Under the pieces are notes generated by a model. It saw nothing but the letters and a program-made list of their open reading frames with translations. It had not been told where the DNA came from and ran no database searches. A stretch of DNA of 64,000 bases from Zasmidium citrigriseum (taxonomy: Eukaryota > Ascomycota > Dothideomycetes > Mycosphaerellales > Mycosphaerellaceae). Shown in pieces: positions 1 through 11,715 of the stretch (positions within the stretch are counted from its first letter, which is position 1; the number at the start of each line of letters is the position of its first letter). The stretch covers positions 166,005-230,004 of the forward strand of contig NHNW01000061.1 of assembly GCA_002786025.1 (NCBI GenBank), given 5' to 3'. The translations under genes and the position numbers were made by a program.

Positions 1-278
1 TTGACATCAGTTCTGGCTTTGTCTCTTGCTCAGTATCGTAGTAGATGGCATTGATTATGTTTCTCACTTGAATCAATAAGACGAATGGCACTTCACCTTT
101 CAATGCCAGATTTGAACGAAGCCGACGAGCCGGAGCCGGAGACCCCACGGGCAACAATTCGAGCTCCTTCCTCCTTGCCCGCCCCGCCGGCCAACTTGCA
201 ACTAACCATGATCGACTCTTGATGCGATAGGCAGGTGAAGTGCATGCACACAGGCCGACATTTGCATTTGTAAGTAGA

Positions 279-309
279 ACACACACTCTCTCTCTCTCTT
301 CTCTCTCCT
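279..309 (+). repeat. AC/CT-rich leader tract
   Basis: A run of AC then CT dinucleotides, passing into TTC/CTCC, ends about 20 nt before the start codon at 328. Pyrimidine-rich leaders just upstream of the start are common in filamentous ascomycete promoters and often mark the transcription start region. No clear TATA box was seen. Confidence 0.6.
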
Positions 310-327
310 TTCTTCATACCATCCAAC

Positions 328-2109
328 ATGGAGAAGTCACTGCCCATCGCCGCGGAGTACGCTCCCCAACCAGCTCCTCGACAACATGGAGTTCGACGAG
401 CTATCCTGTTCACCCTCCTCTCCGCCGCTGCCGCTCTCTTCTGGCTATCCGAGCCCCTGGCCGATCTAGTCTCCTCTCCAAGCTCGTCTCCAAAGCAATG
501 CCAACAAGTCGCCGCCCTCTGGCCCGCCACCGACAACGACCGCGTGCAACAAGCCTACGACTACCTCTTCACCCCCGCCTTCGAAAACGCCTCCATCGCC
601 CGCCTCTCCGGCGCCGTGCAAATCCGCACCGAGTCCTACGATGACCTGGGAGATGTGGGCAAAGACCCTCGCTGGGATGCCTTCTATGGCTTTCACGAGT
701 ACTTGGAGAACACTTTCCCTCGCATGCATAAAGAGTTAAAGGTCGAGAAGGTGAACACGCATGGTCTGGTGTATACCTGGCAAGGCAGCGATGAGAAGAA
801 GAAGCCCGTCGTGTTGATGGCGCATCAGGATGTCGTGCCTGTGGATCCTGATACGGTTGATTCGTGGACCTACCCGCCGTACAGTGGCCATTTCGATGGG
901 GAGAGTGTCTGGGGACGAGGCTCGAGTGATTGTAAGAATTCGTTGATTGGGCTTATGGAGGTTGTGGAGTATCTCCTGGACGCTGAGTGGGAGCCCAAGA
1001 GGACAATTGTGCTGTCTTTTGGCTTTGATGAGGAGGCTTCGGGGGCTCAGGGTGCTGGGCATTTGGCCAAGTTTTTGCTGGAGAGGTATGGCGAGAATGG
1101 TGTTGCTACGATCATTGATGAGGGGATGGGGTATACCAAGGCTTTTGGCATGGGATATGCTGTTCCTGGTGTGGGCGAGAAGGGATACACGGATATCTCT
1201 GTTTTGGTGAGGACTCCTGGTGGTCATTCTTCTGTGCCGCCGGATCATACGAGTATTGGCATTTTGAGCGAGTTGATCACGGCGATCGAGGCGAATCAGT
1301 ACCCGACGTACCTGGCGGACGAGAATCCGTATCTGGAGTTTTTGCACTGTGGCGCTGAGTATGCTCCTGAGTTTCCCAAGAAGCTCAAGAAGTTGCTGGG
1401 ACAGCGTGTCGATTCGAGCAAGAAGCGATGCAAGCATGCGGACCATTTGGCGCAGGAGGCCGCGAAGACGAGCAGAGAGGCCAAATACCTCATGCAGACG
1501 TCGCAGGCAGTGGATATCAGTAAGGAAGCCATTCCCCATATCTCAGCCTCGTGCTAACGTTGTATCACAGTCGGCGGTGGCACAAAAGTCAACGCCCTCC
1601 CCGAAAGCGCCGTAGCAACCGTAAACCACCGCATCAACATCGGCGACAACCCAGACGTCGTCGCAAAGCACATCTCCGCAATCGCCAAGCCCATCGCAGA
1701 GAAATACAACCTCACCCTCCACGCCTTCGACGGCGAAACAGCAGCCTACCGCGCCATCTCCCTCTCCCACAAGAAGAACACTCTCGACGTCGCCCCCGTA
1801 ACACCCACAAACGTCGACATCGTCTCCCCATTCTCCATCGTCTCAGGCACGATCCGCGCTCTCTACGGCGAGGACACCATCGTCGCCCCGGCTCTCATGA
1901 GCGGAAACACGGATACGAGGTATTACTGGGCTTTGACGAAGAATATTTTCCGGTTTGGGGCCGGGTATGTTAAGGAGGAGGAGTATGGGATGGGGAATGT
2001 GCATACGGTTGATGAGAGGGTTAGTGTGACGAATCATTTTAAGGTTGTGAGGTGGTTTATGTTGTGGTTGAGGAATATGGATGATGCTGTTTTGGAGGGG
2101 GTTGAGTAG
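328..2109 (+). CDS. M20 family vacuolar-type carboxypeptidase S (Gly-X carboxypeptidase)
   Basis: Two exons (328-1519, 1571-2109) with a 51-nt intron, donor GTAAGG, branch GCTAAC and acceptor CACAG; 576 aa. A single hydrophobic segment at residues 25-45 near the N-terminus fits a type II anchor, as in yeast carboxypeptidase S (CPS1), which is delivered to the vacuole. Zinc-peptidase landmarks are visible: MAHQDVVP (H166, D168), GRGSSDCKNS (D201), FGFDEEASG (E235/E236), RTPGGHSSVPP in the lid domain, and GNTDTRYYW near the C-terminus, all typical of fungal M20A carboxypeptidases. The enzyme releases C-terminal residues from small peptides (family knowledge). The length is normal and the frame runs cleanly through the intron. 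The next gene starts about 400 nt downstream on the same strand. It could be any one of several CPS paralogs, so no symbol is given. Confidence 0.92.
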
Positions 2110-2516
2110 ATGTGTTGAATGGGGTTGAGGAAAGATTGTAGGATGTCTAAGTGAAGTGCCCTCAAGAGGTGCTTCTCACAGCATGTGATCTCAGCAGTGA
2201 GTGGTCAAATGAAGGTAGCAATGAAGGGGGAAATTGCATTTGATCCGTCACTATTCTGTCATTCCTTCCTAATTGCTGTCTTCATTTCATCCCTTACTAG
2301 TGTTTTCATTTCATTCATTACTGCTACCTTCACTCGGTTCGCAATGGTTTGGTACCATTCAAGACGAGTACCAGCCATACCACACTCCATCAAGCTACCA
2401 CGGCTCCCCGCTATCGGAGCTCTCTATTACAAGCTCTACAGCCCAGCTCTCCCAGCAACCTGGTTCCATCATCTACCTCCCAAATCTCCATCCATCCCAC
2501 AGCCTTACATGAAACA
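2110..2516. other. Intergenic spacer with an imperfect inverted repeat
   Basis: No coding evidence. Positions 2208-2226 and 2314-2334 form an imperfect inverted repeat with a perfect 10-bp core (GAAGGTAGCA at 2211, TGCTACCTTC at 2322). TTCATT-rich stretches lie between the arms. Confidence 0.4.
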
Positions 2517-3295
2517 ATGGAGATCGAAAGTCAAGACCGCACCATCTTCCCAATCTTCCACCTCGCCCGCGAACTCCGCGATCTAATCTACCTCCACCTC
2601 CTCACCCCAAGCACAACCTACAGCCTCCCCTCGGGGTTCAAACTCCACGCTGAATACCTACCCAATCCTGCGCTGCTTCTGCTTTGCCGTCATTTTAGGG
2701 ACGAATATACCTCCCTCGCCCGCGAACTCTCCACCCTAACGATCAACGACCACTGTCTCGGCGGCTCGGGCTACCAATTACCTACTTTGCCGAAGGAGGT
2801 CTGCGGCATCGAGAAAGTGAAACTCAACGTCGCGTGCACGGCGTTCAGGGACGCGGCGGGCGAGGTCGAGTTTCATGATGGTTGGGTTAGGGGCTTGTTG
2901 GGCCAGATGAGGGTCCATGGGGGCGGGGGACGGGTCAGTGTGTGTTTGCATATGGGGAGTGGGATTCGCGCGGCGGAGTATGAGAGTGCGCTGTGTTGGA
3001 GTGGGTGTTGGACTTCCCAGATGCCGGAATTAGAAGTACGTCCACGCTCCAAGGCTTGAAACCAGCCCTACTAATTGATATGTTGTAGGAACTCCTGATC
3101 TTCCGCGTGGGTATCGGCTGCACGGCCTGGGCCTTCAACGCCCCCAAGACTTTGCTTATGAAATGGGACAAGGAAAGGCAGGTTTTTGTGAGGTGTGTGG
3201 AGGATGTGGATGGCGAGGAGACGATGGGTAATGTACGTGTGCTGGAGGAGAGGCTTCTTGCGTGGCAGGCGGCGGTGGCTTATCTGTTTTCTTAG
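2517..3295 (+). CDS. Hypothetical protein with fungal RELRD-IY (F-box/2EXR-like) N-terminus
   Basis: Two exons (2517-3035, 3089-3295) with a 53-nt intron, donor GTACGT, branch ACTAATT and acceptor TTGTAG, joined in phase 0; 241 aa. Near the N-terminus, IFPIFHLARELRDLIYLHLL matches the short helical motif (FPxLPxELRDxIY) that opens many Dothideomycete orphan proteins related to F-box/2EXR domains. The motif may mediate protein-protein contacts. The rest has no recognised motif. A G-rich run (VHGGGGRV) follows in the second half, and the C-terminus is EERLLAWQAAVAYLFS. The start is the first ATG giving the motif at residue 10. The gene is convergent with the DUF423 gene, whose stop lies about 295 nt away. 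The function is unknown. Confidence 0.7.
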
Positions 3296-3589
3296 GTTTG
3301 GTTGAATACGCAGGTGAGGGAGATGTATTAAACGATGTGGTTGAGGTTGAGCAGCTGCGTGCGCGGGAGCAGGCTGGCGAAAACTTTCGCCCACTGCCAT
3401 CGGTGGACGTCTCCATCTCGAGGTTGGAGATGTCCAATCGGCCATTGAGTCGGCTGATGTTGCACGGAGGTGATGTCTCGGGGAGCGAGAGAGTCATTGA
3501 AACCCCCCTGAATACAGAATCTTCAGGGAGAAGTCATGTAGAGTTGAGTGTCAATCATACAACACAACATCGTACATTCACCCCCTCGA

Positions 3590-4013
3590 CTACAATGCCA
3601 CACTCCGTCCCCGACTCGCAAACGCAAGTGCCAGCCACCCTCCAATGAGACACATCCCTCCAATCGGCGTGACAGGTCCCAGCGGCTTGAAAGTCTGACC
3701 ATCAAGTACGAGAAGATAGATCGATCCCGAAAACATGGTGATACCCGCCGTGAAGAGGCTCTTGGTCCAAACGTTCTTGGGCGCGGCTTGTTCGGCTACC
3801 AGGAGGGTCACGGAGTGGATGAGCTGGACATATCGTCAGTGACAACAATTACGGATGAAGTGGTATTTCTACCTGATAATGCGCCGCCGTCTGCCAATTC
3901 GCAATCTTCTCCGGTGCCAGACCGCGGCTCTTCAAGCCATGCGCTCCGAAAGCTCCAAAGGCCACGGAGGAGGCGCCGAGGAGGGAGCCGACGATCCAGA
4001 AGGGGGATGGCAT
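3590..4013 (-). CDS. DUF423 / TMEM256-like small membrane protein
   Basis: Two exons on the minus strand (4013-3873, 3823-3590) with a 49-nt intron, donor GTAGAA and acceptor CCAG, phase 0; 124 aa. The N-terminus FWIVGSLLGASSVAFGAFGAHGLK, then AANWQTAAHYQ-like text followed by HSVTLLV, and the C-terminal TPIGGMCLIGGWLALAF are hallmarks of the DUF423 family (E. coli YgdD, animal TMEM256). Four short hydrophobic segments predict an integral membrane protein of about 13 kDa. The family's biochemical role is not established. The frame only makes sense once the intron is removed, and the joined length matches the family (about 120-130 aa). Confidence 0.88.
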
Positions 4014-4648
4014 TGTTGCTGCTTGTGTTGAGAGGTCGGTTCTTTGATGAAGGTATTGATTGATGTTGGTTGTTGATGACGAGGTGAGGTTGGAGGAGCG
4101 ACGGGCATGTCTCGGGATTTGGGAAGGTCCGACCTCGACTCCAACTTCGACTTCACTTCATCGACCTTCCATAGCAAACATCATCGTCCACCAAGCTGCT
4201 GCACTAACGTCTGCATCAGTGCTTCAAATCTTTGACAAGTGCCAAGATGGCCAATCTCTAGAAGACCCGCCTCTGCGAAGCATAACGCACTCGAGTCCGC
4301 TGTACGATAGGCCAGAGCTGCGGGTGGCGTGCATATGGCTTGCCAGACCCAAGCTGAGCCGCCCAAGGAGGAAGCGTAGCAACACTTTTGCCCGGGTTGG
4401 GATGTTAGCTTTCCCAGATGCTGTCGATGCGGTGTCTAACGCACTTGACTCCGCTGCCCATGAGCTCTGGATCCCGGGTGGCGTACGTATGGCTTGACAG
4501 GCGCCAGCTGAATGCTCGAAAAATGCTAGCTCATCAGGCTATGAGCCGCTGGTGACATACAATAACACTGGCAGCAGCAAGCACTAAAACATGGCAGTAA
4601 CTTCGACACTCGACTCCTTGACACGCCTCCGGCTCAGGCATCGCAACA
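4014..4648. other. Intergenic region, divergent promoters
   Basis: Lies between two divergently transcribed genes and probably holds both promoters. A short imperfect duplication is visible: GAGCTGCGGGTGGCGTGCATATGGCTTG near 4315 and GAGCTCTGGATCCCGGGTGGCGTACGTATGGCTTG near 4462. The open frames here show no domain, signal peptide or splice support. Confidence 0.5.
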
Positions 4649-5668
4649 ATGAAGACCTGGTCATTCGTTTCTCTGCTGGCGGTTTCCATCACGACGTGCT
4701 CTGCAACATCGTCTCAACGGCAATGCAACCAGCTCAACAAACTTGTCACTGTGGCCAAACTCCAGCAGCAAGCCAAGTCATTCTGTGAGGCCTTCATCCC
4801 GGGCACGACTGTGACGACAACATCTCTCACCACGACCACGGCAATCGTGCCCAATCCCACGCCAACAACAGAAGTCGTCGAGACCTCGACTGTGACAGCA
4901 GAAGCTTCGACCTTCACGCGCAATCTCTGCATCCCAACCGTGACTATAACCCTCGTCGGCGAAACGGCATTGCAGAAGAGAAGTCTGGAAACAGACATCC
5001 CGCAGCCTCACGAGCGAAATCTGGTCCAAGGATCCGACGATGCCCTCGAACCACGCAGCACCCAAAAAACCAGCGTCAACTACAACATCCTAGGCACAAG
5101 TCGTGACAAGCGGCCAGCCGTCTGGAAGCTCTTCGCCGCCAACGCCCTGATCCAAGCATGCTCCTGTCTGCACTACGGCGGAAGCACATCAACTACAACC
5201 ACCACCTCCACCCAGACATCCTTCTCCACCTCCATCCAATCCACTACCACAACAACCACAACAGTCACTGCCGTGGGACCGACCATAACCTCCACAACCA
5301 ACTTCCGCGCCGTGACGAGCACCTCCAACACCCTCTACCTCCGCAGCGGAGAAATTGTCTGGCGCTACATCCAACCAGCCTCAGGTTTCCAGCTCTACCA
5401 ATTGCGCACGACGACGCTCTTCGCCAACTCAGGAGACACGCTAGAACAAATAGGCGGCGATACTGCCTTGTTCGTTACAGGGGGCGATCCAGCAGACCTT
5501 CTCCGCTGTAGTCTGACGGCGACGCTGGAACTGCAATGTCTCCAGGGGACGGGGGCGGGTGATGCAAGGTTGTATTTCTATGAAGGCGGGAACGGGGTTG
5601 TTACGCTGTCGACGGAGGAGACGGCTGATGCGGTGACGATCCAGGCTGTTCCGGACGGATGTCCATAG
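4649..5668 (+). CDS. Secreted Thr/Ser-rich hypothetical protein
   Basis: Single exon, 339 aa. MKTWSFVSLLAVSITTCSA is a clear signal peptide. The mature protein has two Thr-rich blocks, at about residues 53-88 and 178-222 (runs such as STSTTTTTSTQTS and STTTTTTTVTAV). These are probably O-mannosylated linkers, as in fungal wall or extracellular proteins. A C-terminal domain (about residues 225-339) contains WRYIQPASGFQLYQL and ends in DGCP. This layout is common among Dothideomycete secreted orphans with a lectin-like or wall-associated C-terminal part. No catalytic motif and no GPI signal are evident. A Lys-Arg site (QKRSLE, about residue 110) could be cut by a Kex2-like protease. The function is unknown. 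Confidence 0.8.
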   Translation: MKTWSFVSLLAVSITTCSATSSQRQCNQLNKLVTVAKLQQQAKSFCEAFIPGTTVTTTSLTTTTAIVPNPTPTTEVVETSTVTAEASTFTRNLCIPTVTITLVGETALQKRSLETDIPQPHERNLVQGSDDALEPRSTQKTSVNYNILGTSRDKRPAVWKLFAANALIQACSCLHYGGSTSTTTTTSTQTSFSTSIQSTTTTTTTVTAVGPTITSTTNFRAVTSTSNTLYLRSGEIVWRYIQPASGFQLYQLRTTTLFANSGDTLEQIGGDTALFVTGGDPADLLRCSLTATLELQCLQGTGAGDARLYFYEGGNGVVTLSTEETADAVTIQAVPDGCP

Positions 5669-6898
5669 CAGGGTCCGCACATTGATGATGGAGGGCGAGG
5701 CAGTGTGATGAAATTTAATAATTCACGAATTTTTGAAAGTGTTCCCCCAAGAGAGCCAGAGATACCCATACAACTCGGGACATACAAAAGCGTACAATTG
5801 TTGCCCCAGACCGGCTGACTCTCAGTCAAGGCTTTTCTTTCCCAGCAAGGACCATCTCGACCATCCATCCCTCTCTCAAATCCTCGAGATACTGCAAACA
5901 CTAGTCCGCCACACGAGAGCGTTGGACCATACCATCGTCCAGATCCCTTCGCCATCCATGTCCCAGCCCCGTCCAGCCAGAATTCCCACCAAACAAGCCC
6001 ACCACCACAACCCCATCCTCAAATCTCAAGATACTCATCAAGCCCCTCATTCAACGGCGCAAGAGAGAGAGAGAGATGGCCCTTTCATTTCAAGCCCGGT
6101 CCGGTCAAGGGCCGGAAATTGACAAGGAGACGAATCTCGATCTGTTGACTGTCCATGTCCTCCCTTGTCTCAATACTTTCTCTCGACCCCATCGTCACCG
6201 TCCTGGAGACTTCAAAGCAAGTGCCAGTGTCGAGGAGATACCTGCCCGAGCAGCAGAACTGCCCATCGATCCACAGCCTTGAGCGTCGAGTCAATTGGTC
6301 ATGAAGTCTCAAGTCTGGCTCTTCCACAGGATGCACGGCACTCAAAGACAACGAACAGCTCGGCGAGGCGTCCCTCCCATACGCAGAGATTTCAGAGTCA
6401 AGTCCCAATCAAGTCGACCTGTAGAAGATGATGAGAATGACCCATCTCCTCATCTCTTGTCAGTCTCAATGGTATCGAAGCCATATTCAAAGCCTTTGTA
6501 GTGGTGAGAGTGGAAGAGATTGATGTTCGAGCAGTGGAGCTTTCCACGCATCGTAGCAGTCAGACATCTAGCCAATTGGTCTCAAACTCTTCAATGCTGC
6601 CTTTCTCACAGGAACCATCGCATTCAAAGGCATCAAACGGCTGATCAAGACAGTAAATTCTTGCACGAAGGTTCGAGAGAGGCAACTTAAAGAGAAGATG
6701 AGGCTGGAGTCTAGTTGTATCAATGTAATTCAGACAGACTACATGTGGTGGTGGGGGTTTCTTGTATCTAACTAATCAAACACGCTTTTGAGCAAGCAAG
6801 CATCTCGCTCCCTCTCTCCCTCATCGAATCGTCGGTATGTGTGGTTAAAGATAAGTTCAGTGGCCGGCAATGATGTCAAATCCTCGAGATCTTCCCCT
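5669..6898. other. Intergenic region, no gene recognised
   Basis: About 1.2 kb between two convergent genes. Several frames of 60-125 codons are open on both strands, but none has a domain, signal peptide, splice structure or plausible start context. It probably holds two 3' UTRs and terminators. An AGAGAGAGAG tract lies near 6062-6075. Confidence 0.5.
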
Positions 6899-9800
6899 CT
6901 AAAACTCCCAGTCCTCGTCGACTGACTTGATAGCCCAGTCAAACTTCTCCCGGAGAGTCTTAGAGAAGAAACGCTCAATCGGCACATCGAACTTCTTCGA
7001 GAAGACGACCGTCAAGCGTGGATCGATGTAGTTGATCTTGGACGTGCCGAGCGCGACCTCCTTGTTGTTCTCGCGGTCCTCGGCTTGCGTGTTCATCGTG
7101 GCAATCCGGGTGTCCAGCTTGTCAAGATCCTTTTCGTACTTCTCGACGGAGGCGCCTTTGCCTTCTGGCTCGACTTTGCCTCTCTTGAACTCTTGCTTGA
7201 GCTTGTTCTCGAGCTCCTTGACGACTTCCATCCGCTCCTCGAGCTCCTTGGCCTTCATCGGCTTCTCGCCCTCGGCCTCAAGCTTCTCGTTCTCCTTGTC
7301 GAACTTCTTCTGGATCTTCGTGCGCTGCTCCTCGACGAGTGCCTCGTGGTGCTTCTGCTGCCACTCCTTGTCCAGGCCTTCTGGCAGGTCGAAGTAGCCC
7401 TCTGGCTTCTTCTTCTTGAGCTTCGGCTCGAGCGCGAGCATCATTTGCTTCACGCGATACTGCTGGTAACGCAGCCCGTTGATCTTGTCTTCCATCTTCT
7501 CCATCGTCTGCGCGTGAGACGCAGCCACCGTTCGCTAGAATAGAAGGTCAGTCGATGTCTCAAGTAACGGGGATTGGACTGCACTTTACTTTATGGTTGC
7601 ATAGGATGGCGACTTTGCGGTTGGCGTCGTTGTATGCCTTCACCTTCTCCGGTATAGAGAGTGAACCGTCGTTTTCCATTCCTTTGAGGAGCTGCGACAT
7701 GGTGTAGGAGGCGTTGTAGGTACGGAAGACCTTGGCAGTCAGGCCCGGCATGTAGTTCGACAAGTGCTTGTTGAGGCCCGAAGTGGTGAGACGATCGAAG
7801 ATCTCGTCTCCCTCTTTCTTGGGCGATCTCTTGAAGATCTTGAGGTTCTTGAAGACTTGAGGGTCGACCTCCACCTCATCGCAGAATCGGATGGAATCCT
7901 TTCCGAGAAAGTCGAAGAGGACCTTGTTTGGAGGGCTGAGCGTCACGTTCTCGAACTTGAGAGAACAGCAGCCGACTGTGTCAGCCTCGTCGTCACCTTT
8001 CTCATTGCCAGCACGAAGGGCGAAGCGATCGATCAGGTACACAGCCGTTGCGCGTTGACGCTCGGCCATAACTTCGGACTTGAGCTCTTTCTCGTAGTCC
8101 TTTCGGATGCGGTCGATGTGCTTCTTCAGCTCGCGGGCCTTCTCGAATTTCTTGTAGTCGCTCTGACCCTTGATGTCGGAGTTGGCAGCCAGCATGACAT
8201 ACTTGTAGGCGCCGTTGATGTTCTCCTGCCACATGGCTAGCCAGGTTCCCTCTTGGTCATGCTTGACTTCCTTCCACTTGTGGCCTTCCGGAGGCTTTGG
8301 GACCATGGCTTCTTTGCCGATGTTGATGGTGATCTGCTCCGGCATGACTCTCTTCTTCCACTTGCCAGTCTTCGGGTGCTCACCGCGGCCGCGAAACAGG
8401 CTTGGGGGTTCGACACGGAAGTTGCCAACCTTCTGCTTGCGGCCGTCCCACATGCAATACATGTATGGGGCCTCCTTCTCGTCTTTCTCGGCCTTGAGCT
8501 TCTTCTTCTCGGCAGCTGGGAGAGCCTTCTTCGCCTGACGCTCGGCATCGACGTAGTTGAAGATGGGCTTGAAGTCGCACTTCTCGAACTTGGCGATCTT
8601 GACGCGGTTCCCGTCCTTGTCCTTAGCATGGCCAGTCTTGTCAAGCATCTCCTTGAAGTCGGCGAAAAAGTTCTTTTGGAAGACTGGATTCTCCACGTTG
8701 TGTGCCGAATTGAGCATCGAGCCGAATCCGTGGGCAATCTCCTCGGCTTCGGGGTGCATCGAAACCGGAACTCCGTCGTAGAGCATCTTGACATGCTTTG
8801 GGAGAGGCACGTAGTCAGGTGGAAAGACCACGCCGTTATGCTCGAGAGTCGTCCACTTGATGGTGCCGTCGCCCTTGGATGGGTCTTCCCACCATCGGTC
8901 TGCAATTCTGTCAGCATCTCCATCACCACACCATCACTTTTTATCCACTTACACTCTTCTTCCTCCTCGCCCTCTTCCTCGGGCGACTCTTCCTTGACCT
9001 TCGATTTGCCCTTCTTTGGAGTAGCCTCTTCTTTCTTGACGGCAGTCTTCTTTGCAGCAGCCTTCTTCTTCACAAGTGGCTTGTCCTCTGAATCAGACTC
9101 CTCTTTCTTGACCTTTTTGACACCATTCGCCTGCTTCTTCGCAGGTGCCTTTCTCTTTACGAGGGGCTTGTCATCTTCATCCGACTCGGATTCAACCTTC
9201 TTCGCCTTCTTCTTTGCACCTGCAGCTTCACCCTTCCGGATCTCCTTCGCCTCTTTCTCAGCACGCTTCTCGATGATGGCTTTCTCCTTCTGAAGCTTCT
9301 TGGCAATGGGCTCGTCGCCTGACTCTTCGCCAACCTGTGCAGCCGAGGCCTTTGGGAGCTTCTTGACAAGTGGCTCGTCGTCGGAATCTTCGGCGGGGGC
9401 GGCGCTCTTCTTCCGCTTCTTCAGAGGCTTGTCGTCCTCATCTGACTCGCTCTCCTCTTTGTAGCTGGCTCCATTGGCCATGGACGCTTTCCGCTTGCCC
9501 GTGGTGGTGCCGTTGGTGGTTGGCTTGTCGACGTCCATCTTGTCGTCGACCGGGCCGTTCGCCAGACTGATACCGGGCATCACGTCGCCATTCGTGACGC
9601 CGTTCTGCTTGTCCATGGCTTTGTCCTCGGATTTGGAGATGGTGGCTTTTGACTTTGCTGATGAGGGTGTTAGTGTTGAGAGCACGTGAGGTTGTGATGA
9701 GGTTGAGAGTTGATGGACGAAGAGAGAAGTATAAAAGCAGGCTTCAAGTGCTTGAAAGACAAGCACGTGAAGAGGCACATGGGCGGGAAATGAAGTGAAG

Positions 9801-9968
9801 GCGCGAGCATCAGGTGAGAGGAGGCAAGGAGGCGCAAATTTTGACCAAGTCAGCCGCGGGCGGGGATGCGACTTAGCCAAAATCCGGCGACTCGAAGGAG
9901 GGAGATGGCGATGCGCCGATGACGATAGACGTACCCACAAGCGGTTTATCGTCCTCAGAGTCGGACAT
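6899..9968 (-). CDS. TOP1: DNA topoisomerase I (type IB)
   Basis: Four exons on the minus strand: 9968-9935, 9657-8953, 8899-7590, 7534-6899. The introns are 277, 53 and 55 nt; 894 aa. The enzyme nicks one DNA strand through a 3'-phosphotyrosine to relax supercoils in the nucleus. The first ~246 residues are charged, Ser/Lys-rich and carry nuclear-localisation-like runs. The core starts at EYRWWEDP, formed across intron 2, and includes [13 protein letters not shown] and [21 protein letters not shown] (catalytic Arg region). A coiled-coil linker of Lys/Glu-rich repeats follows. The active-site tyrosine is in SKINYIDPR (about Tyr852). The tiny 34-nt first exon encodes [11 protein letters not shown], a copy of a motif repeated later in the N-terminus, which supports this start. 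The gene is divergent from ATP3. Confidence 0.95.
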
Positions 9969-10645
9969 GGTGATGATGGTCGGCCACGGCTTGCGTGGAA
10001 ACGGCGGGAAGGGAGTGTCGGGGTGGGATCGCGTGTGGGTTGGATTGGCAGACTCGACGCGTGCCTTGGACCAGGTGCTGGAGATGGAGCAGCGGGCCTG
10101 CACTTGCTTGATGAGCGGAGGAAGCCTGAGACGGAGGCGGACGGCGGCGTGAATGGTGGATCGGGCTGTAGAGACAGTCGGCGACGGGGAGTGAGTTGTG
10201 GACAATCAGCAGCTGGCGCGAACGGAAGAGTAGTGAAAGGAATCAGAATGAGCAGAACAATGGCAATCGATCCCTATTGATCGAACAGGTCCGGCACGTG
10301 ACTTAGCTGCCTCGGCTGACGAAAGTCATGGCACGGTGTTGGTCGACATTCTGTCACTCCCAGCACTTACACGTGAAGAAACATCAAATAAATCAAGTGA
10401 TTTCAGTTCGGTGGGTAAAAGAACATTTCGAGGAGTAAGAAGAAGTTTTCATATCAGATTTGTAGCGAGAGATTTTCTGCGACTCCCTGGTCATCTGCAG
10501 ACTCCCGCCCATTCTAATCAAAACATTAAGCGGCACCTCCCGGCCAAGCTGCTGCTTTGACCTCACTCCTCCGAAAGCTTCGGCTGGCGCTGTTGACGCT
10601 CCCTCCCCCATCACCACCCCGTCTCTCCACCCCATATCGAGCAGG
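9969..10645. promoter_or_regulatory. Shared TOP1/ATP3 divergent promoter region
   Basis: These 677 bp separate the start codons of two divergently transcribed housekeeping genes and must contain both promoters. CACGTG (E-box-like) occurs near 10294 and again near 10369 as ACACGTGAA. A pyrimidine-rich stretch precedes the ATP3 start. No TATA box was identified. The assignment rests on position only. Confidence 0.5.
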
Positions 10646-11715
10646 ATGCTGTCCAGAGCTGCTCGTCCCGCCCTCAGGGCCGGTGCCCAACAGTCCCTGC
10701 GGTACGTGCACCTCGCCCACGCCATCCTCCGCCCTCCGCAGCTCCGCGCAGGAGAAGCACCACCCCCAATGCCTACACTAACACTGCCATTGCGCACCCA
10801 GGCCCGTCACCGCCGCCGCTCCCGCCCTCCAAAATGCGAACTTCGCCACGCTCCGTGAGATTGAGGGTCGTCTCAAGTCCATCAAGAACATCGAGAAGAT
10901 CACCAAGACGATGAAAATCGTCGCTTCCACCAAGCTCACCAAGGCCCAGCGCGCCATGGAGGAGTCCCGCGCCTACGGTGCCGCCAACAACCAGGTCTTC
11001 GACGAGGCCGAGACGAAGCCATTGGAAGGAGAGGGCAAGAAGACGCTGCTGGTCGTGTGCAGCTCGGATAAGGGTCTTTGCGGTGGTATTCACTCTGGTC
11101 TGACCCGTGCTGTGCGTCGCCTGATCGCCGAGAAGCCCGCCGACTACGACTTTGTGGTGTTGGGTGAGAAGTGCAAGGCGCAATTGAGCAGGAGCAACGC
11201 CAAGGATATGGTTCTGTCTTTTGCTGGTGTCGGCAAGGACGTCCCAACTTTCGCCGATGCCCAGGCCATTGCCGACCAGATCACCCTTCTGCCCGGCGAC
11301 TACTCCAGCATCAAGATCATGTACAACAAGTTCTTGAACGCCCAGAGTTACGAGCCAACCGTTGTTGAGGCTTTCTCCGAGGAGGCCATCAAGGAGTCAC
11401 GTGAGTGGGAGCAAGCAAGGTGATTCCGGACAACCTTACTAACATATTCTACCAGCAAACTTCTCTGCTTTCGAAATCGATGACGAGGTCCTCTCCAATA
11501 TGCGCGAATTCGCCCTGGCCAACTCCATCTACTGGGCCCTCGCCGAAGGCCACGCCTGTGAAATCTCCGCCCGCCGCAACGCCATGGACAACGCCTCGAA
11601 GAACGCCGGCGACATGATTGACAAGTTCCAGATTCTCTACAACCGAACTCGACAGGCCGTCATTACTGGCGAACTTGTCGAGATTATCACTGGTGCCGCC
11701 GCTTCCGAGGCTTAG
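10646..11715 (+). CDS. ATP3: Mitochondrial F1F0 ATP synthase gamma subunit
   Basis: Three exons (10646-10701, 10802-11400, 11456-11715) with introns of 100 and 55 nt; 304 aa. The gamma subunit is the central rotor shaft of F1 in the mitochondrial matrix. [19 protein letters not shown] is an Arg-rich amphipathic presequence. Mature landmarks are [30 protein letters not shown] (N-terminal helix), [15 protein letters not shown] (conserved SDRGLCGG-type loop) and the C-terminal helix [20 protein letters not shown] with [21 protein letters not shown]. The introns restore a single frame with CTAAC branch sites. The length matches fungal orthologues. Confidence 0.96.

Noticed and set aside
736..1539. 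267-codon minus-strand frame antisense to the M20 carboxypeptidase
   Set aside because: The sense strand has all catalytic motifs; the antisense frame has no domain or splice signals.
8253..9293. Long plus-strand open frame (346 codons) antisense to TOP1
   Set aside because: A mirror of the Lys/Glu-rich TOP1 coding strand; composition explains the absence of stops and no domain is present.
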